64,000 nucleotides of DNA from JADGRB01 sp963835825 (lineage in GTDB: Bacteria > Myxococcota_A > Polyangia > Fen-1088), in NCBI GenBank assembly GCA_963835825.1, contig CAWIGZ010000008.1:372001-436000 (forward strand), in the 5' to 3' direction. Both the position numbers and the translations under genes were made by a program. Shown here one piece after another: positions 18,762 to 27,634 of the stretch. A model generated the notes under the pieces. It had not been told where the DNA came from. It saw only the letters and a program-made list of their open reading frames with translations, and did not search any database. The stretch's first letter is position 1. Every line of letters begins with the position of its first letter.

Positions 18762-19169
18762 ATGACTACATCACATACATCGCAGCAGATCATCGTAGGG
18801 GCCTTGGGATTGACATTGGGGTTGGGGGGATGCGCTGCGAGCCAGACGACGCCCCGCGTCCCGTCCGATCTCCGCGGGAGCACGCGCGTGGCGACGGCGG
18901 GCCCGACCTTTCTCGTCGCCGGGCCGGTGAAGCTCCTCCACGTGAACGTCGACAGGCGGGCGGGCGCGCGGTTCATCCGCGTTCCCCATCACGAGGGGGC
19001 GGCGGCCGACTGCGGCAGCGGCGCGCCGTTGGCGTGGAACGGTGAATCGGATCTCTACGTGCAGCAGGGCGAGTCGGTCTGCGTGGCGGTGGTTCGCGAC
19101 GCGCGCGTCTCCTGGCACGCCCGCCCGATCCCGACCTCGGCCAGCTCTCAGCACGCCAGCCTCAGGTAG
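18762..19169 (+). CDS. Small lipoprotein of unknown function
   Basis: 135 aa. Signal ends in LGLGGC (lipobox), followed by a short mature domain of mixed strands with two cysteines (AADCGSG and ESVCVAV) that could pair. ATG 18762 is taken because the signal peptide begins there and it abuts the -10 box. The codon use of the first 20 residues is AT-richer than the remainder. No family recognised. It lies 63 bases upstream of pgm and may share its transcript. Confidence 0.6.
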   Translation: MTTSHTSQQIIVGALGLTLGLGGCAASQTTPRVPSDLRGSTRVATAGPTFLVAGPVKLLHVNVDRRAGARFIRVPHHEGAAADCGSGAPLAWNGESDLYVQQGESVCVAVVRDARVSWHARPIPTSASSQHASLR

Positions 19170-19232
19170 TTCGTCGCCGGTTTCCGGCCCGATCCGCTTC
19201 CAACCAGGGGAGACCGGGCTTACCGTCGTGCC

Positions 19233-20879
19233 ATGCCTGCTTCGCCGCTCGCCGGAAAACCCGCGCCCTCTGACCTGCTGATCGATCCGGACCGCCTGGT
19301 GGCGGCCTATTACGATCGCCACCCCGACCCCGCGAACCCCCGCGAACAGGTCGCCTTCGGGACCAGCGGCCACCGCGGCGCGCCCGAGGACGGCGCGTTC
19401 AACGAGGCGCACATCCTCGCGATCACGCAGGCGATCTGCGAGCACCGCGCACGCGTCGGGATCACCGGGCCGCTGTTTCTCGGCGCCGACACCCACGCGG
19501 CGTCGGCGCCGGCGCTGAAGACCGCGCTGGAGGTGCTGGCGGCGGCGGGCGTCGAGACGCGCGTCTCGCGCGAGGGGGATTTCACGCCGACCCCGGCGCT
19601 GTCGCGCGCCATCCTCGCCCACAACGACGGGCGGAAGGACGGCCTGGCCGACGGCATCATCATCACGCCGTCGCACAACCCGCCGCGCGACGGCGGCTTC
19701 AAGTACAACCCGCCGCACGGCGGCCCGGCCGACAGCGACATCACCGACGGGATTCAGGCCCGCGCCAACGAATTGTTGCGGACGCGCGCCGAGGTCCGTC
19801 GCCAGCCCTACGCGGCCGCGAGAAAGGCGTCGACCACGCGCGAGCACGATTTTCTCACGCCTTACGTCGAGGAACTGGCCGGCGTGATCGACGTCGAGGC
19901 GATCGCCCAGGCGGGGGTCAAGATGGGCGCCGATCCGATGGGGGGCGCCAGCGTCCAGTACTGGCCGCGCATCGCCGAGCGCTACAAGCTCGACTTGACC
20001 GTCGTCAACAAGACGGTCGATCCGCGCTTCGCCTTCATGCCGCTCGATCACGACGGCAAGATCCGCATGGATTGCTCCAGCCCTTACGCGATGGCGAACC
20101 TGCTTCACCTCAAGGACAGGTTCGCGGTCGCCTTCGGCAACGACACCGACGCCGATCGCCACGGCATCGTCACCCCGACCGGGCTCATGAACCCGAACCA
20201 CTATCTGGCGGTGGCGATCGGATACCTGTTCGCGCACCGCCCGGGCTGGCCGGCGAAGGCCGCCATCGGCAAGACGCTGGTCTCGAGCACGCTCATCGAT
20301 CGCGTCGCCGCCAGCCTGGGCCGGACGCTGCGCGAGGTGCCGGTGGGGTTCAAGTGGTTCGTCGACGGGCTGCTCGACGGCAGCTTCGGCTTCGGCGGCG
20401 AGGAGAGCGCCGGCGCCAGCTTCCTGCGCCGCGACGGCCGCGTGCACACCACCGACAAGGACGGGCTGATTCTGGACCTGCTGGCCGGCGAGATCACCGC
20501 CGTCACCGGCCGCGACCCGGGCCTGCACTACGAAGACCTGCGCGCCAAGTTCGGGACGCCGTACTACACGCGCGTCGACGCTCCGGCGACGCCCGCCGAG
20601 AAGGAAGCATTGAAGAAGCTCGATCCGGCGGCGGTGAAGGCCGCCACGCTGGCCGGCGATCCGATCGTCGCCAAGCTGACCCGCGCCCCCGGCAACGGCG
20701 CCTCGATCGGCGGCCTCAAGGTGGCCAGCGAGAATGGCTGGTTCGCCGCCCGCCCGTCGGGCACCGAGAACATCTACAAGATCTACGCCGAGAGCCTGAA
20801 GAGCGCCGACCACCTGGCGGCGATCCTCGAGGAAGCGCGGGCCATCGTCAGCGCCGCGCTGGGAAACGCCGGGAAGTAG
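19233..20879 (+). CDS. pgm: Phosphoglucomutase (alpha-D-glucose-specific)
   Basis: 548 aa, the usual size of bacterial Pgm. Converts glucose 1-phosphate to glucose 6-phosphate, linking glycogen and nucleotide-sugar metabolism with glycolysis. Visible: VAFGTSGHRGAP substrate-phosphate entry, ITPSHNPPRDGG with the phosphoserine, GNDTDADRHG metal-binding loop, FGGEESAGASF sugar loop, and RPSGTENIYKIY phosphate-binding loop. It would feed the nucleotide-sugar-dependent glycosyltransferases further along. A weak TACCGT box lies 6 bases before the ATG. Confidence 0.96.
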   Translation: MPASPLAGKPAPSDLLIDPDRLVAAYYDRHPDPANPREQVAFGTSGHRGAPEDGAFNEAHILAITQAICEHRARVGITGPLFLGADTHAASAPALKTALEVLAAAGVETRVSREGDFTPTPALSRAILAHNDGRKDGLADGIIITPSHNPPRDGGFKYNPPHGGPADSDITDGIQARANELLRTRAEVRRQPYAAARKASTTREHDFLTPYVEELAGVIDVEAIAQAGVKMGADPMGGASVQYWPRIAERYKLDLTVVNKTVDPRFAFMPLDHDGKIRMDCSSPYAMANLLHLKDRFAVAFGNDTDADRHGIVTPTGLMNPNHYLAVAIGYLFAHRPGWPAKAAIGKTLVSSTLIDRVAASLGRTLREVPVGFKWFVDGLLDGSFGFGGEESAGASFLRRDGRVHTTDKDGLILDLLAGEITAVTGRDPGLHYEDLRAKFGTPYYTRVDAPATPAEKEALKKLDPAAVKAATLAGDPIVAKLTRAPGNGASIGGLKVASENGWFAARPSGTENIYKIYAESLKSADHLAAILEEARAIVSAALGNAGK

Positions 20880-20961
20880 CGCCGTCCAACTGACGGAGAG
20901 CGGTCGCCCTCGCCGCGGTCGCCACGCCGGTGCCGCCGGGTGGAACCTGGGAGGCACCAGG

Positions 20962-21663
20962 GTGTCCTTGACGAGGATGACGAGTCGAACGTCGGCAGGT
21001 CTCACGCGGCGCGGGCTGATGGGGGCGGGCCTCGCCGCGGTCGCCATCGTCCTTCGTCCGCGGGTGACGGCGGCGGCGACGCAGCGGCTGCTCTACATCC
21101 AGCCGCTCGGCGGCGAGCTTTCGGCGGAGGATCTGGAGCTGGTTCGCCAGGCGCTGACGGAGCTCATCGGGATGGAGACGCGCCTTCTGCCGCGCGTCGG
21201 TCTGCCGGCGGCGGCGTTCTATTTACCGCGCCGCCGCTATCGGGCCGAGAAGCTGCTCGACTTTCTGGACGGGCGGATGCCGCCCGACGGGGCGCGCATC
21301 CTGGGGCTGACCGGCGTCGACATCTCGACGACGAAAGGGCGCTTCTTTGACTGGGGGCTGCTGGGCCTCGGGCGGCTCGGCGGAGCGTCGAGCGTCATCT
21401 CCGAGTTTCGGTGTCGAATGAGGTCGCCCGGCCCGGCCAACGCGCGCGAGCGCCTGGCCAAGGTCGCCGTCCACGAGGCGGGTCACACGCTGGGGCTCGA
21501 ACATTGCCCGACGCGCGGTTGCCTGATGGAGGACGCCGAGGGGCAGGTCGCCACCTGCGATCGCGAATATGACTTCTGCCCGCGCTGCCGCGGGCTGCTC
21601 GCCGCGGCCGGCCGACCGCTGCCGCCGTCGCCACGGATCCCCTGGCCGCGGCCGTCGCCGTGA
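20962..21663 (+). CDS. Archaemetzincin-type metalloprotease with Tat signal
   Basis: 233 aa from GTG 20962 (GGGAGG upstream). The archaemetzincin signature is complete: H171-E-A-G-H175-TLGLEH181-C182, C187-L-M189, then C206-PR-C209 as the structural zinc site. The N-terminus reads LTRRGLMGAGLAAVAIVL, a twin-arginine export signal ending at AAAT. Archaemetzincins are mostly described as cytoplasmic, cofactor-light peptidases, so export of a folded, metal-loaded enzyme through Tat is notable. Natural substrate unknown. It lies 82 bases after pgm and could be co-transcribed. Confidence 0.87.
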   Translation: MSLTRMTSRTSAGLTRRGLMGAGLAAVAIVLRPRVTAAATQRLLYIQPLGGELSAEDLELVRQALTELIGMETRLLPRVGLPAAAFYLPRRRYRAEKLLDFLDGRMPPDGARILGLTGVDISTTKGRFFDWGLLGLGRLGGASSVISEFRCRMRSPGPANARERLAKVAVHEAGHTLGLEHCPTRGCLMEDAEGQVATCDREYDFCPRCRGLLAAAGRPLPPSPRIPWPRPSP

Positions 21664-21701
21664 GCCGATTCAGCCGGCGACGGGATCCAGCGGCCGCACG
21701 T

Positions 21702-22397
21702 TCAGTCGTGCTGGGCTTCGAGCTGGAGCCGCGCCAAGTCGACGATCACCAGGTACCCGCTCTCCTTGGCCAGGATTCCGTCTCGCTCGAGTCGGCCGAG
21801 GTGCTTGTTCATGCTCTCGCGGGTCGCGCCCACCATGCTGGCCAGATCCTCCTGCGAGAGTCGCCGCCCGATCCGCAGCCGAGAGGGGCCGAGCTCCTGT
21901 CCGTAGGCGGCCAGCAGGCCGAGGAGGCACTTGGCGATCCGCGCCCCCAGGGGCAGGCCGGCCAGATCGTCGGCCCAGGCGGTGAGGCGACGCAGACGGG
22001 AAGCCAGCACCGCCAGGAGCGCCACCGCGATCTGCGGGCGCTCTTCGAGCAGGTTCAGGAACGGCTGACGATCGATGACGATGAGCTCGAGGTTCGTCAC
22101 GGCGGCGACGGTCGCCGAGGGGAGCCCCCCGTCCAGCAAGGAAACCTCACCGATGATCTCCGCCTCGCCGATCTCTCGGAGGATCAGAACGCGGCCATCG
22201 CGGGCGGCCACGGAGACGCTGGCGCGCCCTTTGACGATGACGTAGACGCCGTCCGCGGGCACGTCTTGCTGGACGATCTTTTCGCCGCCGACGCAGCGCC
22301 TGAGCCGGGCCAGACCGGCCAGCATTCGCAGCGTGTCGGCGTCGAGGTCGCGGAAAAGGGGGATTCGCCGAACGATCTCGAGCTCGATGTCCGTCAA
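21702..22397 (-). CDS. Crp/Fnr-family transcriptional regulator
   Basis: 231 aa: cyclic-nucleotide-binding-like beta-barrel (IPLFRDLDADTLRML, VYVIVKGRASV, GEVSLLDGG), dimerisation helix, and a C-terminal winged helix (LSQEDLASMVGATRESMNKHL). The recognition helix SRESxxR-like pattern here reads TRESMNKH, as in Crp-type regulators. The N-terminal Cys cluster of FNR is absent, so an oxygen-sensing Fe-S cluster is not expected; the ligand is unknown. It faces the ECF sigma gene across a 109-bp divergent spacer. Confidence 0.88.
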   Translation of the reverse strand: MTDIELEIVRRIPLFRDLDADTLRMLAGLARLRRCVGGEKIVQQDVPADGVYVIVKGRASVSVAARDGRVLILREIGEAEIIGEVSLLDGGLPSATVAAVTNLELIVIDRQPFLNLLEERPQIAVALLAVLASRLRRLTAWADDLAGLPLGARIAKCLLGLLAAYGQELGPSRLRIGRRLSQEDLASMVGATRESMNKHLGRLERDGILAKESGYLVIVDLARLQLEAQHD

Positions 22398-22506
22398 GCC
22401 GCGCCGATGCTCGCACGCAGCTCCCCCAAAAGCGACAAGCGTGTGAACGCGTTCATAGGGCGCCGCCGTCGCTCCGGACTATTGCTGAGCCTCCCGGGGG
22501 GGACAA

Positions 22507-23085
22507 ATGCCGGACGACGGAGCCACGGACCGAGCGACAGGTGAGGGTTTCGGGGAGTTTTGCGGCTGGTTGACGCGGTCGCAGCCCGACCTGCGACGCC
22601 TGGCCGGGCGGCTGACCTCGAACGCCACGGACGCGGCGGACCTGGCGCAGGCCACCACGCTCCGGGCTCTGGAGAAGCGGGCGTTGTTCGTGAGCGGCTC
22701 GTTCAACGAGCTGAAGAGGTGGCTGACGCGGATCATGTTCAACCTTCACTACGAACGCCTGCGGGGCGCCGTGCGGGAGGTGCTGGCCGACTGGCTGGAC
22801 GAGGTTCCGGCCTCGAGCGAGCCGCCGCCGCCGCTCTGGTTGATGGTCGCCGACGAAGAGATCGACGCCGCGGTCGCGCAGCTCAACCCGACCCTGCGCA
22901 ACGCGTACGTGCTTTACGCCGTCGAGGGCTGCTCGTACGCCAGCATTTCATCCCAGCTGCAGATCCCGTTGCAGACGGTCGCCACCAAGATCCATCGAGC
23001 GCGCGCCCGGTTGCGGCAGGCGCTGACCGCGGGCCGCCCGGAGACCGAAGCGCACGTGGAGCTCTACGGCGCTTCGAGGTCTTGA
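22507..23085 (+). CDS. ECF-type RNA polymerase sigma factor
   Basis: 192 aa. Region 2 is seen at TDAADLAQATTLRALEK...FNELKRWLTRIMFNLHYERLR, and region 4 at LNPTLRNAYVLYAVEGCSYASI...TVATKIHRARARLRQAL. No anti-sigma gene with a membrane segment follows, so control is unclear. GGGGGGA precedes the ATG. The gene overlaps the end of the GH8 gene by 22 bp tail-to-tail and diverges from the Crp/Fnr gene. Confidence 0.88.
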   Translation: MPDDGATDRATGEGFGEFCGWLTRSQPDLRRLAGRLTSNATDAADLAQATTLRALEKRALFVSGSFNELKRWLTRIMFNLHYERLRGAVREVLADWLDEVPASSEPPPPLWLMVADEEIDAAVAQLNPTLRNAYVLYAVEGCSYASISSQLQIPLQTVATKIHRARARLRQALTAGRPETEAHVELYGASRS

Positions 23086-24596
23086 AGGAGGCCCGTCATC
23101 ATCTGCAGCGAGAGCGCCGTCCAGGACTCCTGATAGTAGGTGCTTCCGGCCAGGTCGGTCAGCGTCGCGACGCTGGCGTAGGCGTCGTCGCGCAGCTTCG
23201 TGTAGGTCGTGCCGGTGGCCATCGCGCCGACCCCCGCGGGCCCCACGAACGAGGCGGCCCGCGGCCCGCCGGTGGTCACGAACTGCGGGTGTGGCGTGCC
23301 GTTGAGGTCGTAGCCGTCGACCAGGTTCGCGACGCCGACGCCCGAATAAAAGCCGGTGATCTTTTGCAGGTAGGTGAGCGCGCGCGGCTCGGCGTTCCAG
23401 CAGTAGTCCTCCCCGAGGCGAAACGGCGTGCGGCAGGAATCGAGCTGATGGTACAGCGGCATCCCGGTCCCGGGCGGCGTCATCGGCACGCCGGCGGGGG
23501 TCGACCAGGCCGGGACCAGGCCGTTCTGGGTGTTGCCGTTCTGCGCGTTCAACGTGGCCGAGATGACCGTGTAGCAGGTGTCGATGACCAGCTTCCAGTT
23601 GGACGCCGTGTTGGCGACCCGTCCGAAGGCGCGGTAATAGGCGGGCGCGAAGTAGGAGATGTTGATGACCGACCCGTCGGACTGATCGCCCGAGGTGAGG
23701 ACGTGGTTGCGGCTGGCGTCGACCTCGTACTGCCAGATGAGCCCGATGAGCGTCTTGGCGGCGCCGAGGTAGGTGGTCGAGAGAGTCCCCTGACCGCCCC
23801 AGCGCTTGTCGGCCATGATCAGCGCGAAGGCCATGTCCTCGTCGGCGTCGGTGGCCGCGCCGGTGCCCAGCACCGTGTTTCCGTCGGGGCTGATGTACCA
23901 GTTCATGAGCCCGTGGTTGTCGGGGAACAGCTGCTCGTACTTCCAGAGGTTGTCGAAGGTGCTCTGGTCGTTGGCGTAGACGGCCAGCAACATGCCGTAG
24001 GCAATCCCTTCCGACACCGTGGAGTCGACGACGGCGCCCGACGAGTTCGGCCGGCGCACGCGCAAGAAGCCGCGCGCACCGTCGCTGACGACCAGGTCCG
24101 ACTTCCACTTGGCGTAGGCGGCGGCCGCGTCGGCCACGGTGGCGCCGGCTGGCGCGGCGCACTGGCCGGAGCCGGGGATGGTGACCGCAGCGCCGCCAGT
24201 TCCCGCGGCCGATCCGGCGGCGCCGCCCGTGCCGGCGTTGCCGGTGCCGCCCGTGCCGGTGCCGCCCGTGCCGCTGCCGGCGCCTCCGGTGCCGGTGCCG
24301 CTGGTGCCCCCGGTGGCGGTCCTTCCACCGCCGCCGCCGCTGCCACCTGTCGTCGAAACGCCACCTCCGGTGCCGGCGCCGCCGGAGCCAGTGGTGATGC
24401 CGCCGCTTCCAGGGGCGCCACCGGTCGCCGCGGGACTGCCGCCCGAGCCGTTGCCGCCGGTGCTCCCGTTGGTGCCGCCGGTGCCGCTGCTCCCATCGCT
24501 GCGGCCCGGCGACGTGCACGACGCCGCGCAGAGCGCGCCGGCCAGCGCGAAGATCAGTCGTTCAGTTCGACGGCAGCGTGACGGCGAGACAGACAT
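23064..24596 (-). CDS. Glycoside hydrolase family 8 endoglucanase-like lipoprotein
   Basis: 510 aa. Lipoprotein signal (LAGALCAASC) and a Gly/Thr 'GTGG' linker of about 120 residues precede the GH8 domain. This shows VSEGIAYGMLLAVYANDQ with the catalytic Glu, GLMNWYISPDG, GAATDADEDMAFAL with the conserved Asp, and the aromatic substrate-cleft stretches further on. GH8 enzymes cut beta-1,4-glucan, xylan or chitosan by inversion; I cannot tell which. ATG 24596 was chosen because it begins the signal and has GAGG upstream. It belongs functionally with the GH3/GH67/GH30 set at 46-54 kb. Confidence 0.9.
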   Translation of the reverse strand: MSVSPSRCRRTERLIFALAGALCAASCTSPGRSDGSSGTGGTNGSTGGNGSGGSPAATGGAPGSGGITTGSGGAGTGGGVSTTGGSGGGGGRTATGGTSGTGTGGAGSGTGGTGTGGTGNAGTGGAAGSAAGTGGAAVTIPGSGQCAAPAGATVADAAAAYAKWKSDLVVSDGARGFLRVRRPNSSGAVVDSTVSEGIAYGMLLAVYANDQSTFDNLWKYEQLFPDNHGLMNWYISPDGNTVLGTGAATDADEDMAFALIMADKRWGGQGTLSTTYLGAAKTLIGLIWQYEVDASRNHVLTSGDQSDGSVINISYFAPAYYRAFGRVANTASNWKLVIDTCYTVISATLNAQNGNTQNGLVPAWSTPAGVPMTPPGTGMPLYHQLDSCRTPFRLGEDYCWNAEPRALTYLQKITGFYSGVGVANLVDGYDLNGTPHPQFVTTGGPRAASFVGPAGVGAMATGTTYTKLRDDAYASVATLTDLAGSTYYQESWTALSLQMMTGLLQDLEAP

Positions 24597-24692
24597 GGAC
24601 TTCGCTCCTCGCGTGGTCGGTTCACGAGCTCCCTCCGACGCCCCGGCCCTGGCCGACACTATACGCCGAGGACGGCGCACGGATGCGTCGGT

Positions 24693-26025
24693 CTAGATTC
24701 CGGAATGCGCGCTGCGCGATTCATCGAGGCGGATGACCCGTCCGACGATCGACGGCGCGGCGCTCGTCGCCGGGGCGCTCGGCACCTCGAGGATCACCCG
24801 GGACCGTCGCTGCCAGGTGAAGTAGGCGAACGCCCACTCCATCAGAACCGCGATTCGACTTCGAAACCCGACCAGCGACAGCAGGTGAACGGTGAGCCAG
24901 AGCCACCAGGCGACGATCCCCGACGACTTGAAGCGGCCTATCTGCGCCACGGCCCGGTTGCGGCCGATGGTGGCCATGGAACCCTTGTCGACGTACCGAA
25001 ACGGCAGGCGCGGGCGTCCTTCGATGCTGAGGCGGATGTTCCTGGCGGCGTGCCGGCCGCTCTGGATGGCCAGCTGGGCGACCCCCGGCAGCGGCTTGCC
25101 GTTCTGGGTCTTGGCGATGAGATCGCCGACCACGAACACCTCGTGCCGGTCGGGCGTGGACGAGATCGTCCTCCACCCAGACGCGGCCAGCCTTGTCCAG
25201 CGGCACGCCCAGGTGCGCCGCCAGCGGGTTGGCCCGGACGCCCGCCGCCCATAGCACGGTGCGGGTGTCGATTGCTTCCTCGCCGAGCTCGACGAAGTCT
25301 TCGCCGAGATCGGTGACGCGCGTTCCGGTGCGAACCTCGATGCCCAGCGCGTTGAGCTGCTCCTGGGCCTTGCGCGACAGCTCCTCGGGAAAGCTCGCCA
25401 GCACGCGCGGGCCGGCCTCGATGAGGATGACCCTGGTCGTCTGGGGATCGAACCGCCGGAAGTCCCGGGCCAGCGTCCGCCCGGCGATCTCCGCCAGCGC
25501 CCCGGCCAGCTCGACGCCGGTGGGACCGCCGCCGATGACGACGAACGTCGTCCAGGCCCGCTGCGCCTCGGCCGTCGTCTCCAGCTCGGCCGATTCGAAG
25601 GCGCGCAGGATGCGCCGGCGGATGTCCAGCGCGTCGCCCACGGTCTTCAATCCGGGCGCGTGCGCCGCCCACCTGTCGTGTCCGAAATAGGCGTGGGTCA
25701 TCCCGGTCGCCACGATGAGGTAGTCGTAGTCGAGGTGCCGGTTCTCGAAGAGGACGCGCTTCTTCTCCACCTCGATGCGCTGGACCACACCCATGAGGAC
25801 AGTGACGTTGCGCTGGCGCCAGAGCAGCTGGCGGATGGGCGCCGAGACATCCGGGGCGGCCAGGGCGGCGGTCGCCACCTGATACAGCAGCGGCTGGAAC
25901 AGGTGATGGTTGCTCTTGTCGATGAGGGTGATGCGGACGCCCGGAACGTTGAGCTCCCGGGCCGCGGCCAGGCCGCCGAAGCCGCCCCCCAGGATGACGA
26001 CGTGGGCTTGATGTTTCCTCAACAT
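24693..26025 (-). CDS. Type II NADH dehydrogenase (NDH-2), one frameshift
   Basis: About 444 aa. FAD-binding GGGFGGLAAAREL, the NDH-2 quinone-side motif NHHLFQPLLYQVAT, NADH-binding VVIGGGPTGVELAGAL and VLWAAGVRANPLA. After a one-base shift near 25155 come VVGDLIAKTQNGKPLPGVAQ and the C-terminal hydrophobic/basic membrane anchor (WLWLTVHLLSLVGFRSRI...). The enzyme passes electrons from NADH to quinone without pumping protons. ATG 26025 is placed at the usual MLRKHQAHVVILGG start; TAGGCT lies 11 bases upstream. It is divergent from pyk. Confidence 0.88.
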
Positions 26026-26179
26026 GTGTCTCGCCGAGCCTAGTCGACGATCGAAGGACTCCGGGTTTCCGGGCGGCCGATGAGGTGTAACGGCGAGCGA
26101 CGTCGACTGAAATCCATGACGTCGTGAAACCTGCGCGCAACACGACCCGCGATAGCCTGGTGACGTCCCATCGCTCGAC

Positions 26180-27634
26180 ATGCGCGGTCACTACCGACAT
26201 ACGAAGATCATCGCCACGCTGGGGCCGGCCACCGACAGCGCCGAGCGGCTCGGGCAGCTCATCACGGCAGGCGTCGACGTCTTTCGCCTCAACATGGCCC
26301 ACGGAACGGGCGACTGGGCGGCGTCGCTGATCCAGCGCATTCGCGAGGTGTCGAACCGGCTCGGCCGCCACGTGGCGGTCATGATGGACGTCAAGGGGCC
26401 GGAGATCCGGACCGGGCCCCTGGCCGAACCGATCGAGCTGGCGGTGGGCGACATCCTCGAGCTGCACACGGTGATCGCCACCAACGGCGTCCGCAGCGTG
26501 TTCGTGAACTATCCCCGGCTGCCCACCGACGTGAAGGTGGGGGCCACCATCCTGCTCGACAGCGGCCTCATCCGGCTGGTGGTCGTCGAGCTGGACCCCA
26601 CGCATGTGCGCTGCCGCGTGCTCACGGCGGGCAAGCTCGGCTCCCGCCGGCACATCAACCTGCCGGGGGTCGAGGTCGGTCTTCCGTCGCTCACCGAGAA
26701 GGACGAGAAGGACGTCCGCGCCGGGGTGGCCGCCGGGATCGACTTCGTGGCGCTCTCCTTCGTGCGCAAGGCCGAGGACGTGGCCGTGCTCCGCCAGCTG
26801 CTCGACCGGCTCGGCTCGAAGGCCCGCATCATCTCGAAGATCGAAGACCAGGGGGGGCTGCGCAACCTGCACAGCATCGTCAAGGCTTCCGACGCGGTGA
26901 TGGTGGCCCGCGGCGATTTGGGGATCGAGATCGACTACCACACGCTGCCCATCGTGCAGACGCGGATCGTCGACCTCTGCCTGACCGAAGGGCGGCCGGT
27001 CATCATCGCCACCCAGCTCTTGGAGTCGATGATCAGCGCGCCCATGCCGACCCGCGCCGAGATCTCCGACGTCTCCACCGCGGTCCGGGAGCGCACCGAC
27101 GCGGTGATGCTCTCCGGCGAGACGACGGTGGGTCTCTATCCGCTCCAGTGCATCGAGGTCCTGACCAACATCGTCAACACCATCGAGCCGACCGAGAAGC
27201 GGCGGTTGAACGACGTGCTGGCGCTCGCCGAGCCGAAGGCCAAGATGCTCCGCGGGGCGGCGGTGCTGGCGCAAGAGCTGGGCGAGTCGGGGATCGTCGT
27301 GTTCACGCGCAGCGGCTTTCTGGCCTACACGCTGGCCGCCTTGCGGGCGGTCGGCGTCCCGATCTATGCGTTTACGGATGACGAAGTGCTGTTCCGCCAG
27401 CTGCTGCTCCCCTGGGGCGTGGAGCCGTTCCTGATGCCCTTCAGCGACGATCCGGAGGCGACCGTCGACAACGCGCTCGCCTATCTCAAGCGGCGACAGT
27501 GGTGCAAGGAGGGGAGCTGGCTGGTGGTCATCACCAACGCGCTCGCCCACGACAAGGTCATCGACACGCTCCAGCTTCGCCAGATCCCGGCTGACGCGCC
27601 CGGCGCCGCGGCGACGGGAACGGAAGCGTCATGA
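26180..27634 (+). CDS. pyk: Pyruvate kinase
   Basis: 484 aa. Makes pyruvate and ATP from phosphoenolpyruvate and ADP. Seen: RHTKIIATLGPATDS at the start, FRLNMAHG, MMDVKGPEIRTGP, the catalytic IISKIEDQGGL and MVARGDLGIEI, and ATQLLESMI with the DVSTAVRERTDAVMLSGET loop. The C-terminal regulatory domain is present. It overlaps the phosphofructokinase gene by four bases (ATGA), so the two committed glycolytic steps are translationally coupled. The start codon follows a 154-bp divergent spacer shared with NDH-2. Confidence 0.96.
   Translation: MRGHYRHTKIIATLGPATDSAERLGQLITAGVDVFRLNMAHGTGDWAASLIQRIREVSNRLGRHVAVMMDVKGPEIRTGPLAEPIELAVGDILELHTVIATNGVRSVFVNYPRLPTDVKVGATILLDSGLIRLVVVELDPTHVRCRVLTAGKLGSRRHINLPGVEVGLPSLTEKDEKDVRAGVAAGIDFVALSFVRKAEDVAVLRQLLDRLGSKARIISKIEDQGGLRNLHSIVKASDAVMVARGDLGIEIDYHTLPIVQTRIVDLCLTEGRPVIIATQLLESMISAPMPTRAEISDVSTAVRERTDAVMLSGETTVGLYPLQCIEVLTNIVNTIEPTEKRRLNDVLALAEPKAKMLRGAAVLAQELGESGIVVFTRSGFLAYTLAALRAVGVPIYAFTDDEVLFRQLLLPWGVEPFLMPFSDDPEATVDNALAYLKRRQWCKEGSWLVVITNALAHDKVIDTLQLRQIPADAPGAAATGTEAS

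Noticed and set aside
24938..27550. An 870-codon minus-strand frame
   Set aside because: Its protein-like stretch is the frameshifted NDH-2; the rest is antisense to pyk.
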